Shown piece after piece: positions 30,841-38,057 of a stretch of 38,057 nucleotides of DNA. The stretch lies in NCBI RefSeq assembly GCF_000177075.1, contig NZ_ADEG01000099.1, positions 1-38,057 on the forward strand, read 5' to 3'. Position 1 is the stretch's first letter. Each line of letters opens with the position of its first letter. The translations under genes and the position numbers were made by a program. The notes below the pieces were generated by a model. It did no database searches, was not told the DNA's origin, and saw nothing but the letters and a program-made list of their open reading frames with translations. Origin of the DNA: Hoylesella buccalis ATCC 35310 (GTDB taxonomy: Bacteria; Bacteroidota; Bacteroidia; Bacteroidales; Bacteroidaceae).

Positions 30841-32157
30841 ATGCTTATCTATCTCGTCAAAGTGAACATAGCCCTCATACTGTTGTATGGTTTTTATCAG
30901 ATGTTTTGTGCCAAAGACACGTTCTTTGGCTGGAGAAGAGGTCTTTTGTTAGGCATTTATGCCGTCGCCTTCTTGGTTCCATTGATGCCAACAATCGATT
31001 GGCTCATGACCGCTGAAACCTCTCAAGGAATGGTATTAACGTACCGGCAAGTAGTGCTTCCTGAGCTAACTGTCGGAGCAGAGAAGACCGAGTTGACTTG
31101 GATGAACGTGGCGCAATGGATATATATAGGTGGGGTAGCGGTACTCTTACTTCGGATGTTGGTGCAAGTAGGCATGATTGTGGCCATGGTTATCCGCACC
31201 AAAACGCGCGAGATAGACGGTTGCAAGGTGCATATCATTAAGGGCAAAGGCAGTCCATTCTCCTTTTTCCAATGGATATTTGTGAATCCCGACGCACAAA
31301 CGCCTATTCAACTGCACGAGATATTGGTGCACGAACAGACACATGCCCGACAATGGCATTCGATAGATGTCATTTGTTCCGAACTCTTTACCATCGCATG
31401 TTGGATGAATCCTTTTGCATGGTTGTTGAGACGAGAGGTGAGAATGAACATAGAATATTTGGCAGATCATCGAGTGGTGGCAAATGGAATCAACTCTAAA
31501 ACCTACCAATACCACCTATTAGGATTGTCGTATCAAAAGAATGTAGCTACAATTTCAAATAACTTCAATGTTTTACCATTAAAAAAAAGAATCAAGATGA
31601 TGAACAAACGCAGAACAAAACCCGTAGGAAAGGTTAAATACTTGTTTTTCCTTCCGCTCGTAGCCGCACTCCTCGCAGCGAGCAATATAGAGAGTATCGC
31701 ACGCTCTATCAGTGAACAACCCACTATTGTGAAGAAAGATGCCGTAAAAGTTTTGCGGCAGACGCAACCACAAAAACCCAAGAAGAAACGGACACCTGTT
31801 AAAACACAGAAGAAAGGTGGCACCGTAAAAGATAGTGACGATAAAGTGTATTCGGTATCATCAGTGATGCCCGAGTACGAAGGAGGCATACCTGCTTTAA
31901 TGAATTTTTTGGCAACAAACATGAAATATCCCGTAGAGGCGCAGAAAAAGAAACTGGAAGGGCGCGTCATCGTGAGTTTTATAGTAGAAAAAGATGGGTC
32001 GCTGTCAAACTTTAAGGTTGTCAGATCTATTGACCCATTATTAGATGCGGAAGCCCTCAGAGTGGCAAAGTTGCAAAAGAAGTGGAAGCCTGGATATGAA
32101 AAAGGCAAGCCTGTACGGGTTCAATATACACTTCCTATCACTTTTAAGTTGAAATAA
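30841..32157 (+). CDS. BlaR1-like M56 metallopeptidase with C-terminal TonB domain
   Basis: Membrane metalloprotease and putative sensor of 438 residues. N-terminal membrane helices lie near residues 2-22, 33-52 and 87-115. The zinc motif HEQTH (H164, E165, H168) sits in LVHEQTHARQWHSID, followed by the M56 segment WMNPFAWLLRREVRMNIEYLAD. Another helix (about 262-277, YLFFLPLVAALLA) leads to a Lys/Pro-rich linker (about 300-325) and a TonB C-terminal domain (about 340-438: MKYPVEAQKKKLEGRVIVSF, FKVVRSIDP, AEALRVAKLQKKWKPG). BlaR1 normally ends in a penicillin-binding sensor; here a TonB domain replaces it. Such fusions are known in Bacteroidota. It likely senses envelope or receptor state and cleaves or releases the upstream BlaI-type repressor (inference). 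Confidence 0.9.
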   Translation: MLIYLVKVNIALILLYGFYQMFCAKDTFFGWRRGLLLGIYAVAFLVPLMPTIDWLMTAETSQGMVLTYRQVVLPELTVGAEKTELTWMNVAQWIYIGGVAVLLLRMLVQVGMIVAMVIRTKTREIDGCKVHIIKGKGSPFSFFQWIFVNPDAQTPIQLHEILVHEQTHARQWHSIDVICSELFTIACWMNPFAWLLRREVRMNIEYLADHRVVANGINSKTYQYHLLGLSYQKNVATISNNFNVLPLKKRIKMMNKRRTKPVGKVKYLFFLPLVAALLAASNIESIARSISEQPTIVKKDAVKVLRQTQPQKPKKKRTPVKTQKKGGTVKDSDDKVYSVSSVMPEYEGGIPALMNFLATNMKYPVEAQKKKLEGRVIVSFIVEKDGSLSNFKVVRSIDPLLDAEALRVAKLQKKWKPGYEKGKPVRVQYTLPITFKLK

Positions 32158-32237
32158 ATTCCAGAATAAATGCAGGGGATTGGAAAAAAGATAGTGAAAC
32201 TTTGCTGCCATATCCCCTTCATTACCTCAAAATGATG

Positions 32238-32292
32238 TTGGATAGGAAATCCTTATTGCGATGTGGCGATGGGTTCCTATCCAATTCTTTTA
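32238..32292. terminator. Convergent terminator between the M56 gene and nadD
   Basis: TTGGATAGGAA (32238-32248) pairs perfectly with TTCCTATCCAA (32274-32284), an 11-bp stem with a 25-nt loop, followed by TTCTTTTA on the plus strand. A weaker stem (AGGGGAT 32174-32180 with ATCCCCT 32212-32218) precedes it. Confidence 0.65.
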
Positions 32293-32304
32293 TCAGTCCT
32301 TCGT

Positions 32305-32880
32305 TTAGGGGTGAGGATAATACCGAGTGGCAAGTGGAATGATTTTTGGTGGAATCAGTTGGTTTACATCTTCGCCTTGCTGGATGCGTCGGCGCACTTC
32401 GGTGCTGCTGATGTTGTAGAGAGGCGTGTCCAACAGGTGAGCGTTGTGGGGCAAACTTTGTTTGTTGATTGGAGCGTTGCGGCGAGGATAGATGATAATC
32501 TCGTAATTTCGCAGAATATCTTCATAGTGTGCCCACTGATTGAATACCAGCCAGTTGTCGGCTCCGATGATGAGCGTGAATGATACTTCGGGATACTCGG
32601 TGGATAAATGTCGCAGCGTGTTCCAGGTGTATGATGGTTTGGACAGGTGAAATTCGGTATCGCAGGCGATGAGTTTCGGCTCGTTTTGAAGGGCCGTGCG
32701 TGTCATTTCCAAGCGCAAATGGTCGTCGAGCAATTCGTTTTGGAGTTTCAAGGGATTTTGAGGGGACACCATGAACCATATCTCATCCAAGGCGGAAAGC
32801 CTGAGAATATGCTTTGCCAACTGGACGTGTCCGTTGTGTATGGGATTGAAAGACCCACCGTAGATGCCTACTTGTTTCAT
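32305..32880 (-). CDS. nadD: Nicotinate-nucleotide adenylyltransferase
   Basis: Makes nicotinate adenine dinucleotide from nicotinate mononucleotide and ATP in NAD synthesis. 191 residues from the ATG at 32880 (MKQVGIYGGSFNPIHNGH). An in-frame GTG at 32898 overlaps the stop of the upstream gene (GTGA) and would add six residues, but the ATG matches the family start. Motifs: GGSFNPIHNGH for nucleotide binding, IGADNW in the middle and ISSTEVRRRI near the end. It is the third gene of the yicC, gmk, nadD unit. Confidence 0.95.
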   Translation of the reverse strand: MKQVGIYGGSFNPIHNGHVQLAKHILRLSALDEIWFMVSPQNPLKLQNELLDDHLRLEMTRTALQNEPKLIACDTEFHLSKPSYTWNTLRHLSTEYPEVSFTLIIGADNWLVFNQWAHYEDILRNYEIIIYPRRNAPINKQSLPHNAHLLDTPLYNISSTEVRRRIQQGEDVNQLIPPKIIPLATRYYPHP

Positions 32881-32894
32881 CGTGCCGGGTGATT

Positions 32895-33983
32895 TCACGC
32901 TTTCTCTTCTTCCAAAAATGAGCGGATGACCTCCAATGTTTCCTGTTTCGCCTTTGCCAAATCGTCATTGATTACGATTTTGTCAAATTGAGATGCGAAC
33001 GATAGCTCGTATGAAGCCTTGGCCAGACGGTCTTCTATGACACTCTGTGCGTCGGTGGCACGCCCTTCCAACCGACGTCGAAGCTCATCTACCGAGGGTG
33101 GCTGTATGAAGATGCTCAAGGCCCTTTCGCCATAAAACCGTTTGATGTTGATGCCACCTTTGACATCCACGTCGAACACAACGTTTTGCCCAGCAGCCAA
33201 CTGCTTGTCCACTTGCGCTTTCAAAGTACCGTAAAAGCGGTCTTCATATACCTCCTCGTACTCCAAAAACTCATCGTTGTCAATACGTTCGCGAAACTCC
33301 TGAGGACTGACGAAGAAGTATTCCACGCCATCTCGTTCCGTACCTCTTGGTTTACGACTGGTGCATGAGATGGAGAAAGCCAGTTTTAGTTCGGGATGTT
33401 CTTCCATGAGCCAGTTCACGATAGTGCTCTTACCACTGCCAGAGGGTGCGGAGAAGATGATGAGATGGGATTGTGGCCTCCCCCCGCCCCTCCGAAGGAG
33501 GGGAGCCTTATCAGAGGACGTCGTATTCTGTACGGTTTGCTGTTTGTTTTGTTCGTTTCGATGATTCATGATATGTCTTATTTGCTTAAGTACGTTTTGT
33601 GTGTCTGCCAACACCTCTTCGTTTGTGAATCGTATAACCTGATAGCCAAAAGATTCGAGATATGCTGTTCGTTGTTCGTCAGAGATGAGTTGGTCGCCAA
33701 TGAAATGATAACCTCCATCCACCTCAATAATCAACTGTTTGGAAAGGCATACAAAATCGGGTATATATTGGCCAATCAAATGCTGTCTTCTGAATTTTGC
33801 CCCCAAACGATTCCCTTTTAAGTATTCCCAAAGTGCGGCTTCAGCCTGCGTTGGGTGTTTCCGATGTTGCAGTGCACGCTCTTGCAATACTTTGTATAAA
33901 GAAGCATCAGCTGTCTCGTATTTATATCTTTCTTGCTTGTTTTTCGCCATTTCCTTGATGACAGTCATAAGAGTGGTGAACAA
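32895..33983 (-). CDS. gmk: DUF559 nuclease-like domain fused to guanylate kinase
   Basis: A 362-residue fusion. ATG at 33983 is the longest start; M12 (33950, MAKNKQERYK) is equally likely. Residues about 30-145 are a DUF559 domain of the Vsr/PD-(D/E)XK-like fold: TQAEAALWEYL (E48), KFRRQHLIGQYIPDF (D76), IIEVDGGYH (E87, D89) and YLESFGYQVIRFTNEEV. A linker (146-171) contains APLLRRGGGRP (160-170), which is the translated inverted repeat. Residues about 172-362 are a complete guanylate kinase: APSGSGKST (K185), SCTSRKPRGTERDGVEYFF and VFDVDVKGG. The kinase phosphorylates GMP to GDP and is essential. Between the repeat and the Walker A loop there is no ATG, GTG or TTG in frame, so the kinase appears to be made only as a fusion. 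Confidence 0.88.
   Translation of the reverse strand: MFTTLMTVIKEMAKNKQERYKYETADASLYKVLQERALQHRKHPTQAEAALWEYLKGNRLGAKFRRQHLIGQYIPDFVCLSKQLIIEVDGGYHFIGDQLISDEQRTAYLESFGYQVIRFTNEEVLADTQNVLKQIRHIMNHRNEQNKQQTVQNTTSSDKAPLLRRGGGRPQSHLIIFSAPSGSGKSTIVNWLMEEHPELKLAFSISCTSRKPRGTERDGVEYFFVSPQEFRERIDNDEFLEYEEVYEDRFYGTLKAQVDKQLAAGQNVVFDVDVKGGINIKRFYGERALSIFIQPPSVDELRRRLEGRATDAQSVIEDRLAKASYELSFASQFDKIVINDDLAKAKQETLEVIRSFLEEEKA
33475..33506. repeat. 32-bp inverted repeat, gmk side
   Basis: It matches the reverse complement of 34091-34122 at 29 of 32 positions (GCCTCCCCC, two differing bases, then CCCCTCCGAAGGAGGGGAGC). The core CCCCTCC-GAA-GGAGGGG is itself a hairpin. This copy lies inside the coding sequence and encodes the linker of the fusion. 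Confidence 0.85.
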
Positions 33984-34090
33984 TGTTCATGAAAATAGCC
34001 TTTCCCTCTATCCCAAAGTACAAACAGTGTAGCTCCCTTATATTTAAGTAGCGTAATAATTACCAATATTTCCTACCTCTTTTTTGTACA

Positions 34091-34122
34091 GCTCCCCTCC
34101 TTCGGAGGGGTTGGGGGAGGCT
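34091..34122. repeat. 32-bp inverted repeat, yicC side
   Basis: Partner of 33475-33506 in inverted orientation. It begins GCTCCCCTCCTTCGGAGGGG and continues TTGGGGGAGGCT. It contains the same CCCCTCC/GGAGGGG hairpin and lies 15 nt from the yicC stop codon. Confidence 0.85.
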
Positions 34123-34137
34123 CCCCTTTTCTATGGT

Positions 34138-35013
34138 CTACAGTGCATTGAACACCTGTTCTTTGATTTGTTCCAGTTCGTCTTTCATCTTCACCACGAT
34201 GTTCTGCAACTCTGCGAGATTACTTTTCGACCCCGTTGTGTTGATTTCTCGGCCCATCTCTTGTGCGATGAAGCCCAGTTTCTTTCCAACGGGTTCGTTC
34301 TCGTTCATGGTGGTGCGGAAGTATTTTAGGTGATTAGCCAGCCGTTGTTTCTCCTCACTGATGTCGAGTTTCTCGATGTAATAAATCAGTTCTTGCTCTA
34401 GACGGTTCTTATCATACTCAACATCAGGTATCTGGGAGAGACCGTCAACGATGCGAGCGCGTATCTTTTCAACACGCAACTTTTCGTATGGTTCAATCTC
34501 ATTCAGCAGGTTGGTGATGTTGTCCAGTTTCTCGGTGAACTTCTTTTGCAGTGCGGCGCCTTCTTGTTTGCGGAAGTCGATGAGCTGGTTGAGAGCCTCT
34601 GTGATGGTCTTTTGTGCGACAGCCCATTCTTCATCATCAAGCACTTCGGTCTCGGTCTTGATGGTCACATCGGGAAGAGAGAGTAAGGTGCGGAACCAAT
34701 CTTGCGGTTCGGGCAGTCCGGTCGTGGCTGCTATTTGTTTGATTTGCTTGTAATAATTCTCAACAACCTCGCTGTTAATGGGAGAAAGGTCTGTTGATGC
34801 GTCTTTTTCTATCCAGATGGAGAAGTCTATTTTGCCCCGCTCTAACGCATGAGCGACTTGTTGGCGAATCTCTAATTCTTTCTCTCGGTACAGTGGGGCG
34901 ATACGTGTAGAGAGATCAAGCGACTTGCTGTTGAGTGATTTGATTTCGACATTGATTTTCTTTTCCTTGTAGATTGTGGTTGCCTTTCCGTAACCAGTCA
35001 TCGATTGTATCAT
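34138..35013 (-). CDS. YicC family endoribonuclease-like protein
   Basis: YicC/YloC family, 291 residues, full length. The conserved N-terminus MIQSMTGYGKA and the motif INVEIKSLNSKSLDLSTRIAP are present, followed by helical middle regions and the conserved end LANHLKYFRTTMNENEPVGKKLGFIAQEMGREINTTGSKS. E. coli YicC is reported as an endoribonuclease; the role here is inferred from family. It is the first gene of the minus-strand unit with gmk and nadD, though the DUF559 unit now intervenes. Divergent from tsaB. Confidence 0.93.
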   Translation of the reverse strand: MIQSMTGYGKATTIYKEKKINVEIKSLNSKSLDLSTRIAPLYREKELEIRQQVAHALERGKIDFSIWIEKDASTDLSPINSEVVENYYKQIKQIAATTGLPEPQDWFRTLLSLPDVTIKTETEVLDDEEWAVAQKTITEALNQLIDFRKQEGAALQKKFTEKLDNITNLLNEIEPYEKLRVEKIRARIVDGLSQIPDVEYDKNRLEQELIYYIEKLDISEEKQRLANHLKYFRTTMNENEPVGKKLGFIAQEMGREINTTGSKSNLAELQNIVVKMKDELEQIKEQVFNAL

Positions 35014-35036
35014 AATTTCAACACGTTAAATTTATG

Positions 35037-35044
35037 CAAAAGTA
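35037..35044 (-). promoter_or_regulatory. -7 element of yicC
   Basis: On the minus strand TACTTTTG fits TAnnTTTG and lies 24 nt before the yicC ATG. No clear -33 element is present. It is divergent from the tsaB promoter. Confidence 0.5.
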
Positions 35045-35066
35045 ATCATTTTGCAGGAAAAAAGCG

Positions 35067-35074
35067 TAAATTTG
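35067..35074 (+). promoter_or_regulatory. -7 element of the tsaB operon
   Basis: TAAATTTG fits TAnnTTTG and lies 30 nt before the tsaB ATG at 35105. The -33 element is not clear. Confidence 0.5.
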
Positions 35075-35104
35075 CATTTTATTTAGGTAATATTTACGAT
35101 ACGT

Positions 35105-35797
35105 ATGTCGTGTATTTTAAGCATAGAGACGAGTACAGACGTGTGTTCCGTGGCCGTAAGCCAAGATGGAGCATGCATCTTTGAGAGAGAAGATCACAGC
35201 GGTCCCAATCATGCCGTGAAGTTGGGTGCGTATGTAGACGAAGCACTGTCGTTCATAGACAGTCATTTGATTCCGCTCGATGGCGTGGCAGTGAGTTGTG
35301 GACCGGGTTCGTATACAGGGCTGCGAATTGGCGTGTCGATGGCCAAAGGCGTTTGCTATGGTCGTTCGGTCAAATTGATTTCCGTTCCAACGCTCGAGCT
35401 GTTGTGCGTCCCCGTGTTGTTGAGCGAGCAAATACAAGAGGAAGATGCGTTGCTGTGTCCCATGCTGGATGCCCGTAGAATGGAGGTGTATGCGCAGCTC
35501 TTCGACCGTTCTTTGAAAGAAATTCGACCGATACAAGCCGACGTGGTCGATCACGAAACGTATAAATCATATTTGGATGAACATCCCATATATTTCTTTG
35601 GGAATGGTGCTGAGAAGTGTTTGGAGGCCATCAACCACCCTAACGCGCATTTCATCAAAGGCGTAGAACCCTTGGCTAAGAACATGTTCCCATTGGCGGA
35701 GAAGCGCATGATGAACGAACAGTTCGAGGATGTGGCCTATTTCGTCCCGTTCTATTTGAAGGACTTTGTGGCCAAATCACCCAAAAAGTTGCTTTAA
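35105..35797 (+). CDS. tsaB: tRNA threonylcarbamoyladenosine biosynthesis protein TsaB
   Basis: Partner of TsaD and TsaE in making the t6A37 modification of ANN-decoding tRNAs; cytoplasmic scaffold without its own transferase activity. 230 residues, normal length. The ASKHA fold signatures are visible: LSIETSTDVCSVAV at the N-terminus, DHSGPNHAVKL, and GPGSYTGLRIGVSMAKGVCYG, the hallmark TsaB motif. The C-terminus (VPFYLKDF) is typical. First gene of a plus-strand run with a DUF4290 gene 51 nt downstream and murA. Confidence 0.95.
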   Translation: MSCILSIETSTDVCSVAVSQDGACIFEREDHSGPNHAVKLGAYVDEALSFIDSHLIPLDGVAVSCGPGSYTGLRIGVSMAKGVCYGRSVKLISVPTLELLCVPVLLSEQIQEEDALLCPMLDARRMEVYAQLFDRSLKEIRPIQADVVDHETYKSYLDEHPIYFFGNGAEKCLEAINHPNAHFIKGVEPLAKNMFPLAEKRMMNEQFEDVAYFVPFYLKDFVAKSPKKLL

Positions 35798-35848
35798 GAG
35801 CATGGGGCTCGCTGCGACGAGGCTTTTAGTTGATAAATAAATTGAACT

Positions 35849-36442
35849 ATGGATATTGAAGGATTAGATTATAATACCCAGCGCGAGAAACTCATCTTGC
35901 CCGAGTATGGCCGTGAAGTGCAGAACATGGTAGACCATGCTGTATCGCTCACCAACAAGGATGAGCGTCAACGATGTGCCGAAACCATTGTCGCAATCAT
36001 GGCTCGAATGTTTCCACAGAGTCGTGAGAACGAGGATGTTCAACGGAAAATGTGGGATCATCTTGCCATCATGAGCAACTTTAAGCTTGACATCGACTAT
36101 CCTTATGATGTTTCGCAGGCGGCCAAGATTTATGCAAAGCCCGAACCATTGAAATATCCTATGAATCGAATTCCTGTGCGTCACTATGGAAACATGGTGT
36201 TCGAGATGTTCGAAAAGCTCAAGACCATGAAGCCTGGTGACGAACGTGACGAGTTGGCTCGCGTTACAGCAAACCAGATGAAACGCAACCTAATGCAGTG
36301 GGGACACGGCTCCTCGGATGACGAGAAGGTAGCTTTCGACCTTGAAAAGTTCACCGACGGCAAAATTGTTCTTGACCTTGATACTTTCAAGTTCGACCGG
36401 ATGGACGCGCGTCCCAACGAAAGAAGGAAAAAGAGACGATAA
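35849..36442 (+). CDS. DUF4290 domain-containing protein
   Basis: Protein of 197 residues matching the Bacteroidota-specific DUF4290 family: start MDIEGLDYNTQREKLILPEYGREVQNMV, the middle block MFPQSRENEDVQRKMWDHL and IDYPYDV, and the NQMKRNLMQWG block. The function is unknown. No signal peptide or membrane segments, so it is cytoplasmic. A basic C-terminus (NERRKKRR) could contact nucleic acid. It lies 4 nt before the murA ATG, so translation is probably coupled. Confidence 0.9.
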   Translation: MDIEGLDYNTQREKLILPEYGREVQNMVDHAVSLTNKDERQRCAETIVAIMARMFPQSRENEDVQRKMWDHLAIMSNFKLDIDYPYDVSQAAKIYAKPEPLKYPMNRIPVRHYGNMVFEMFEKLKTMKPGDERDELARVTANQMKRNLMQWGHGSSDDEKVAFDLEKFTDGKIVLDLDTFKFDRMDARPNERRKKRR

Positions 36443-36446
36443 GCGT

Positions 36447-37760
36447 ATGGAGGCATTTGTCATTGAAGGCGGCCATCAGCTGAGCGGAACAATCAAGCCA
36501 CAAGGAGCCAAGAACGAGGCGTTGCAGGTGATTTGTGCAACGCTTCTTACCTCCGATCCTGTCACAATCAAGAATATTCCAGACATTCTTGATGTCAACA
36601 ACTTGATCAAATTGATACAAGAAATTGGTGTCAAGGTCACCCGAATCAATAAAAATGACTATGTTTTCCAGGCAGACGAGGTTAATCTCGACTATCTGGA
36701 CAGCGACGCTTTCGTCAACAAATGCTCATCCTTGCGCGGCTCTGTCTTGATGATTGGCCCTTTGTTGGGTCGCTTTGGCAGGAGTACCATCGCCAAACCA
36801 GGCGGTGATAAGATAGGTCGTCGTCGATTGGACACTCACTTTCTAGGCTTCAAAGCACTGGGCGCGAAGTTTAGACATGATGCAACTCGTGACGTTTATC
36901 ACATAGAAACGGCAAACAAGCTCAAAGGCTGTTACATGCTTTTGGATGAGGCGTCGGTTACAGGAACAGCCAATATCATCATGGCAGCCGTGATGGCAGA
37001 GGGGACAACCACCGTGTACAATGCGGCTTGCGAACCCTATATCCAGCAGTTGTGTCATCTATTGAATGCCATGGGAGCCAACATCAGCGGCATCGCATCG
37101 AACTTGTTGACCATTGTTGGCGTCAAGTCGCTGCACAAAGCCAAACACACGGTCTTACCAGACATGATTGAGGTGGGGTCGTTCATCGGCATGGCGGCAA
37201 TGGTAGGCAATGGTGTGAGAATCAAAGATGTGGCTGTTCGGCACTTAGGAATCATCCCAGATACTTTCAGACGATTGGGAATTAAAATCAAGATTGAAGG
37301 TAACGATTTGCTCATTCCCCGTCAACCGCATTACCAAATCGACTCGTTTATCGATGGTACCATCATGACTTTGAGCGATGCCCCATGGCCAGGACTTACG
37401 CCCGACTTGCTGTCGGTGCTGTTGGTGGTGGCAACACAGGCGTGTGGTTGCGTGCTTTTTCATCAGAAAATGTTTGAAAGCCGACTGTTTTTCGTAGATA
37501 AACTGATAGACATGCGCGCTCAAATCATCCTATGCGACCCGCATCGTGCGGTGGTTATCGGGCACGATCGCCAATTTAGGTTGCGTGCCGGCCGCATGAC
37601 CAGTCCCGACATCCGCGCCGGTATCGCATTGTTGATTGCGGCATTGAGTGCTGAAGGTACCAGCAGAATAGAAAACATTGCCCAGATAGACAGAGGGTAC
37701 GAGGACATAGAGGCTCGTCTCAATGCATTGGGCGCACATATCAAACGTGTTGATGATTAA
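36447..37760 (+). CDS. murA: UDP-N-acetylglucosamine 1-carboxyvinyltransferase
   Basis: First committed step of peptidoglycan synthesis: transfers enolpyruvate from PEP to UDP-GlcNAc. 437 residues from the ATG at 36447 (MEAFVIEGGHQLSGTIKPQGAKNEAL); the frame is open from 36342 but that part lies inside the DUF4290 gene. The conserved KNEAL and RGSVLMIGPLLGRFG blocks are present. The active-site loop reads PGGDKIGRRRLDTH, so the Cys of E. coli MurA (Cys115) is Asp (D121). That substitution is known to give fosfomycin insensitivity in other bacteria. It overlaps rimM by 8 nt at its end, an operon sign. Confidence 0.97.
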   Translation: MEAFVIEGGHQLSGTIKPQGAKNEALQVICATLLTSDPVTIKNIPDILDVNNLIKLIQEIGVKVTRINKNDYVFQADEVNLDYLDSDAFVNKCSSLRGSVLMIGPLLGRFGRSTIAKPGGDKIGRRRLDTHFLGFKALGAKFRHDATRDVYHIETANKLKGCYMLLDEASVTGTANIIMAAVMAEGTTTVYNAACEPYIQQLCHLLNAMGANISGIASNLLTIVGVKSLHKAKHTVLPDMIEVGSFIGMAAMVGNGVRIKDVAVRHLGIIPDTFRRLGIKIKIEGNDLLIPRQPHYQIDSFIDGTIMTLSDAPWPGLTPDLLSVLLVVATQACGCVLFHQKMFESRLFFVDKLIDMRAQIILCDPHRAVVIGHDRQFRLRAGRMTSPDIRAGIALLIAALSAEGTSRIENIAQIDRGYEDIEARLNALGAHIKRVDD

Positions 37761-38057
37761 GGAAGAAGATGTTTACCGCATAGGCAAGATTGGCAAACCG
37801 CATGGTGTTAAAGGCGAGTTGTCATTCCATTTCACCGACGATGTGTTCGCTCGTACGGAGAGTTCCTATCTCATTTTGAAGGTTGATGGCATCTTCGTGC
37901 CTTTCTTCTTGGAGGAATATCGCTTCAGAAGCGGTGAGACGGTCTTGGTTAAGTTTTGTGATGTCGATTCACAGGACAAGGCTCGACAGCTGACTGGCTG
38001 CGAGGTTTTCTTTCCAAGGGCGATTGCTGAGTCGGATGATGCCCATCTCTCTTGGGC
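37753..38057 (+). CDS. rimM: Ribosome maturation factor RimM (3' end cut by window)
   Basis: Partial; 101 complete codons visible before the window edge. The start ATG at 37753 overlaps the murA stop. MIKEEDVYRIGKIGKPHGVKGELSF is the typical RimM N-terminus with the GKPHGVKGE motif, followed by the beta-barrel segment ending in DKARQLTGCEVFFP. RimM assists late maturation of the 30S subunit. Co-transcribed with murA by overlap. Confidence 0.92.
   Translation, partial: MIKEEDVYRIGKIGKPHGVKGELSFHFTDDVFARTESSYLILKVDGIFVPFFLEEYRFRSGETVLVKFCDVDSQDKARQLTGCEVFFPRAIAESDDAHLSW

Larger units (their letters stand above)
33475..34122 (-). mobile_element. 648-bp DUF559-bearing unit with inverted-repeat ends
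   Basis: Two 32-bp near-identical inverted repeats bound a segment holding the DUF559 ORF (from 33950 or 33983) and a ~140-bp AT-rich leader. It separates yicC (stop at 34138) from gmk, which are normally adjacent in Bacteroidota. The layout, a nuclease-like ORF between inverted GC-rich palindromes, suggests an inserted selfish unit. No transposase is present and no target duplication was identified, so mobility is inference. Confidence 0.55.

Noticed and set aside
30403..32157. Beta-lactam resistance regulator blaI-blaR1
   Set aside because: The sensor has a TonB domain instead of a penicillin-binding domain and no beta-lactamase is present, so resistance is not supported.

Overview
The window looks like a chromosomal segment of a Bacteroidota bacterium, most likely Prevotella or a close relative (Prevotellaceae). 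Reasons: genes are preceded by Bacteroidetes-type -7 elements (TAnnTTTG), most starts lack a Shine-Dalgarno sequence, there are two TonB-dependent receptors with CarboxypepD_reg-like N-terminal extensions, lipoproteins with acidic residues after the lipobox Cys, a type IX secretion C-terminal sorting domain, a DUF4290 protein, and a MurA with Asp in place of the catalytic Cys. No rRNA, tRNA or CRISPR array was found.

Layout. 1-2837: an AraC-type regulator and a WG-repeat-like protein, separated by repeat-rich DNA (a 22-bp phased array, a 278-bp palindromic element and a 44-bp tandem array). 2838-6815: a very large modular GH76 mannanase-like enzyme with a T9SS tail. 6984-9260: priA. 9408-14564: an operon of TonB-dependent receptor, beta-helix lipoprotein and purple-acid-phosphatase-like enzyme, closed by a strong hairpin. 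14728-19797: pgpH (minus strand), then gltX and waaA. 19954-23520: a secreted GH2 enzyme with discoidin-like modules, followed by a short decayed ORF. 23832-24914: mannose-1-phosphate guanylyltransferase (minus). 25685-30049: a second receptor plus beta-helix lipoprotein pair. 30403-32157: a BlaI-type repressor and a BlaR1/M56 metallopeptidase with a C-terminal TonB domain. 32305-35013 (minus): yicC, a DUF559-guanylate kinase fusion, and nadD. 35105-end: tsaB, DUF4290, murA and the start of rimM.

How the parts may work together. Two SusD-less TonB receptor/beta-helix lipoprotein pairs lie 13 kb apart; one carries a secreted phosphatase, which suggests uptake of phosphorylated compounds or released phosphate (inference). 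The second pair is followed by a BlaI/M56-TonB sensor pair whose promoter has two matching operators, TACGA-N5-TCGTA. GH76, GH2 and GDP-mannose synthesis share a possible mannose/mannan theme but are not one operon.

The most unusual locus is the yicC-gmk junction. A 648-bp unit bounded by 32-bp inverted repeats and carrying a DUF559 nuclease-like ORF lies directly against gmk. One inverted repeat is translated as the linker, and I see no start codon left for guanylate kinase alone, so this essential enzyme appears to be made only as a nuclease-domain fusion.
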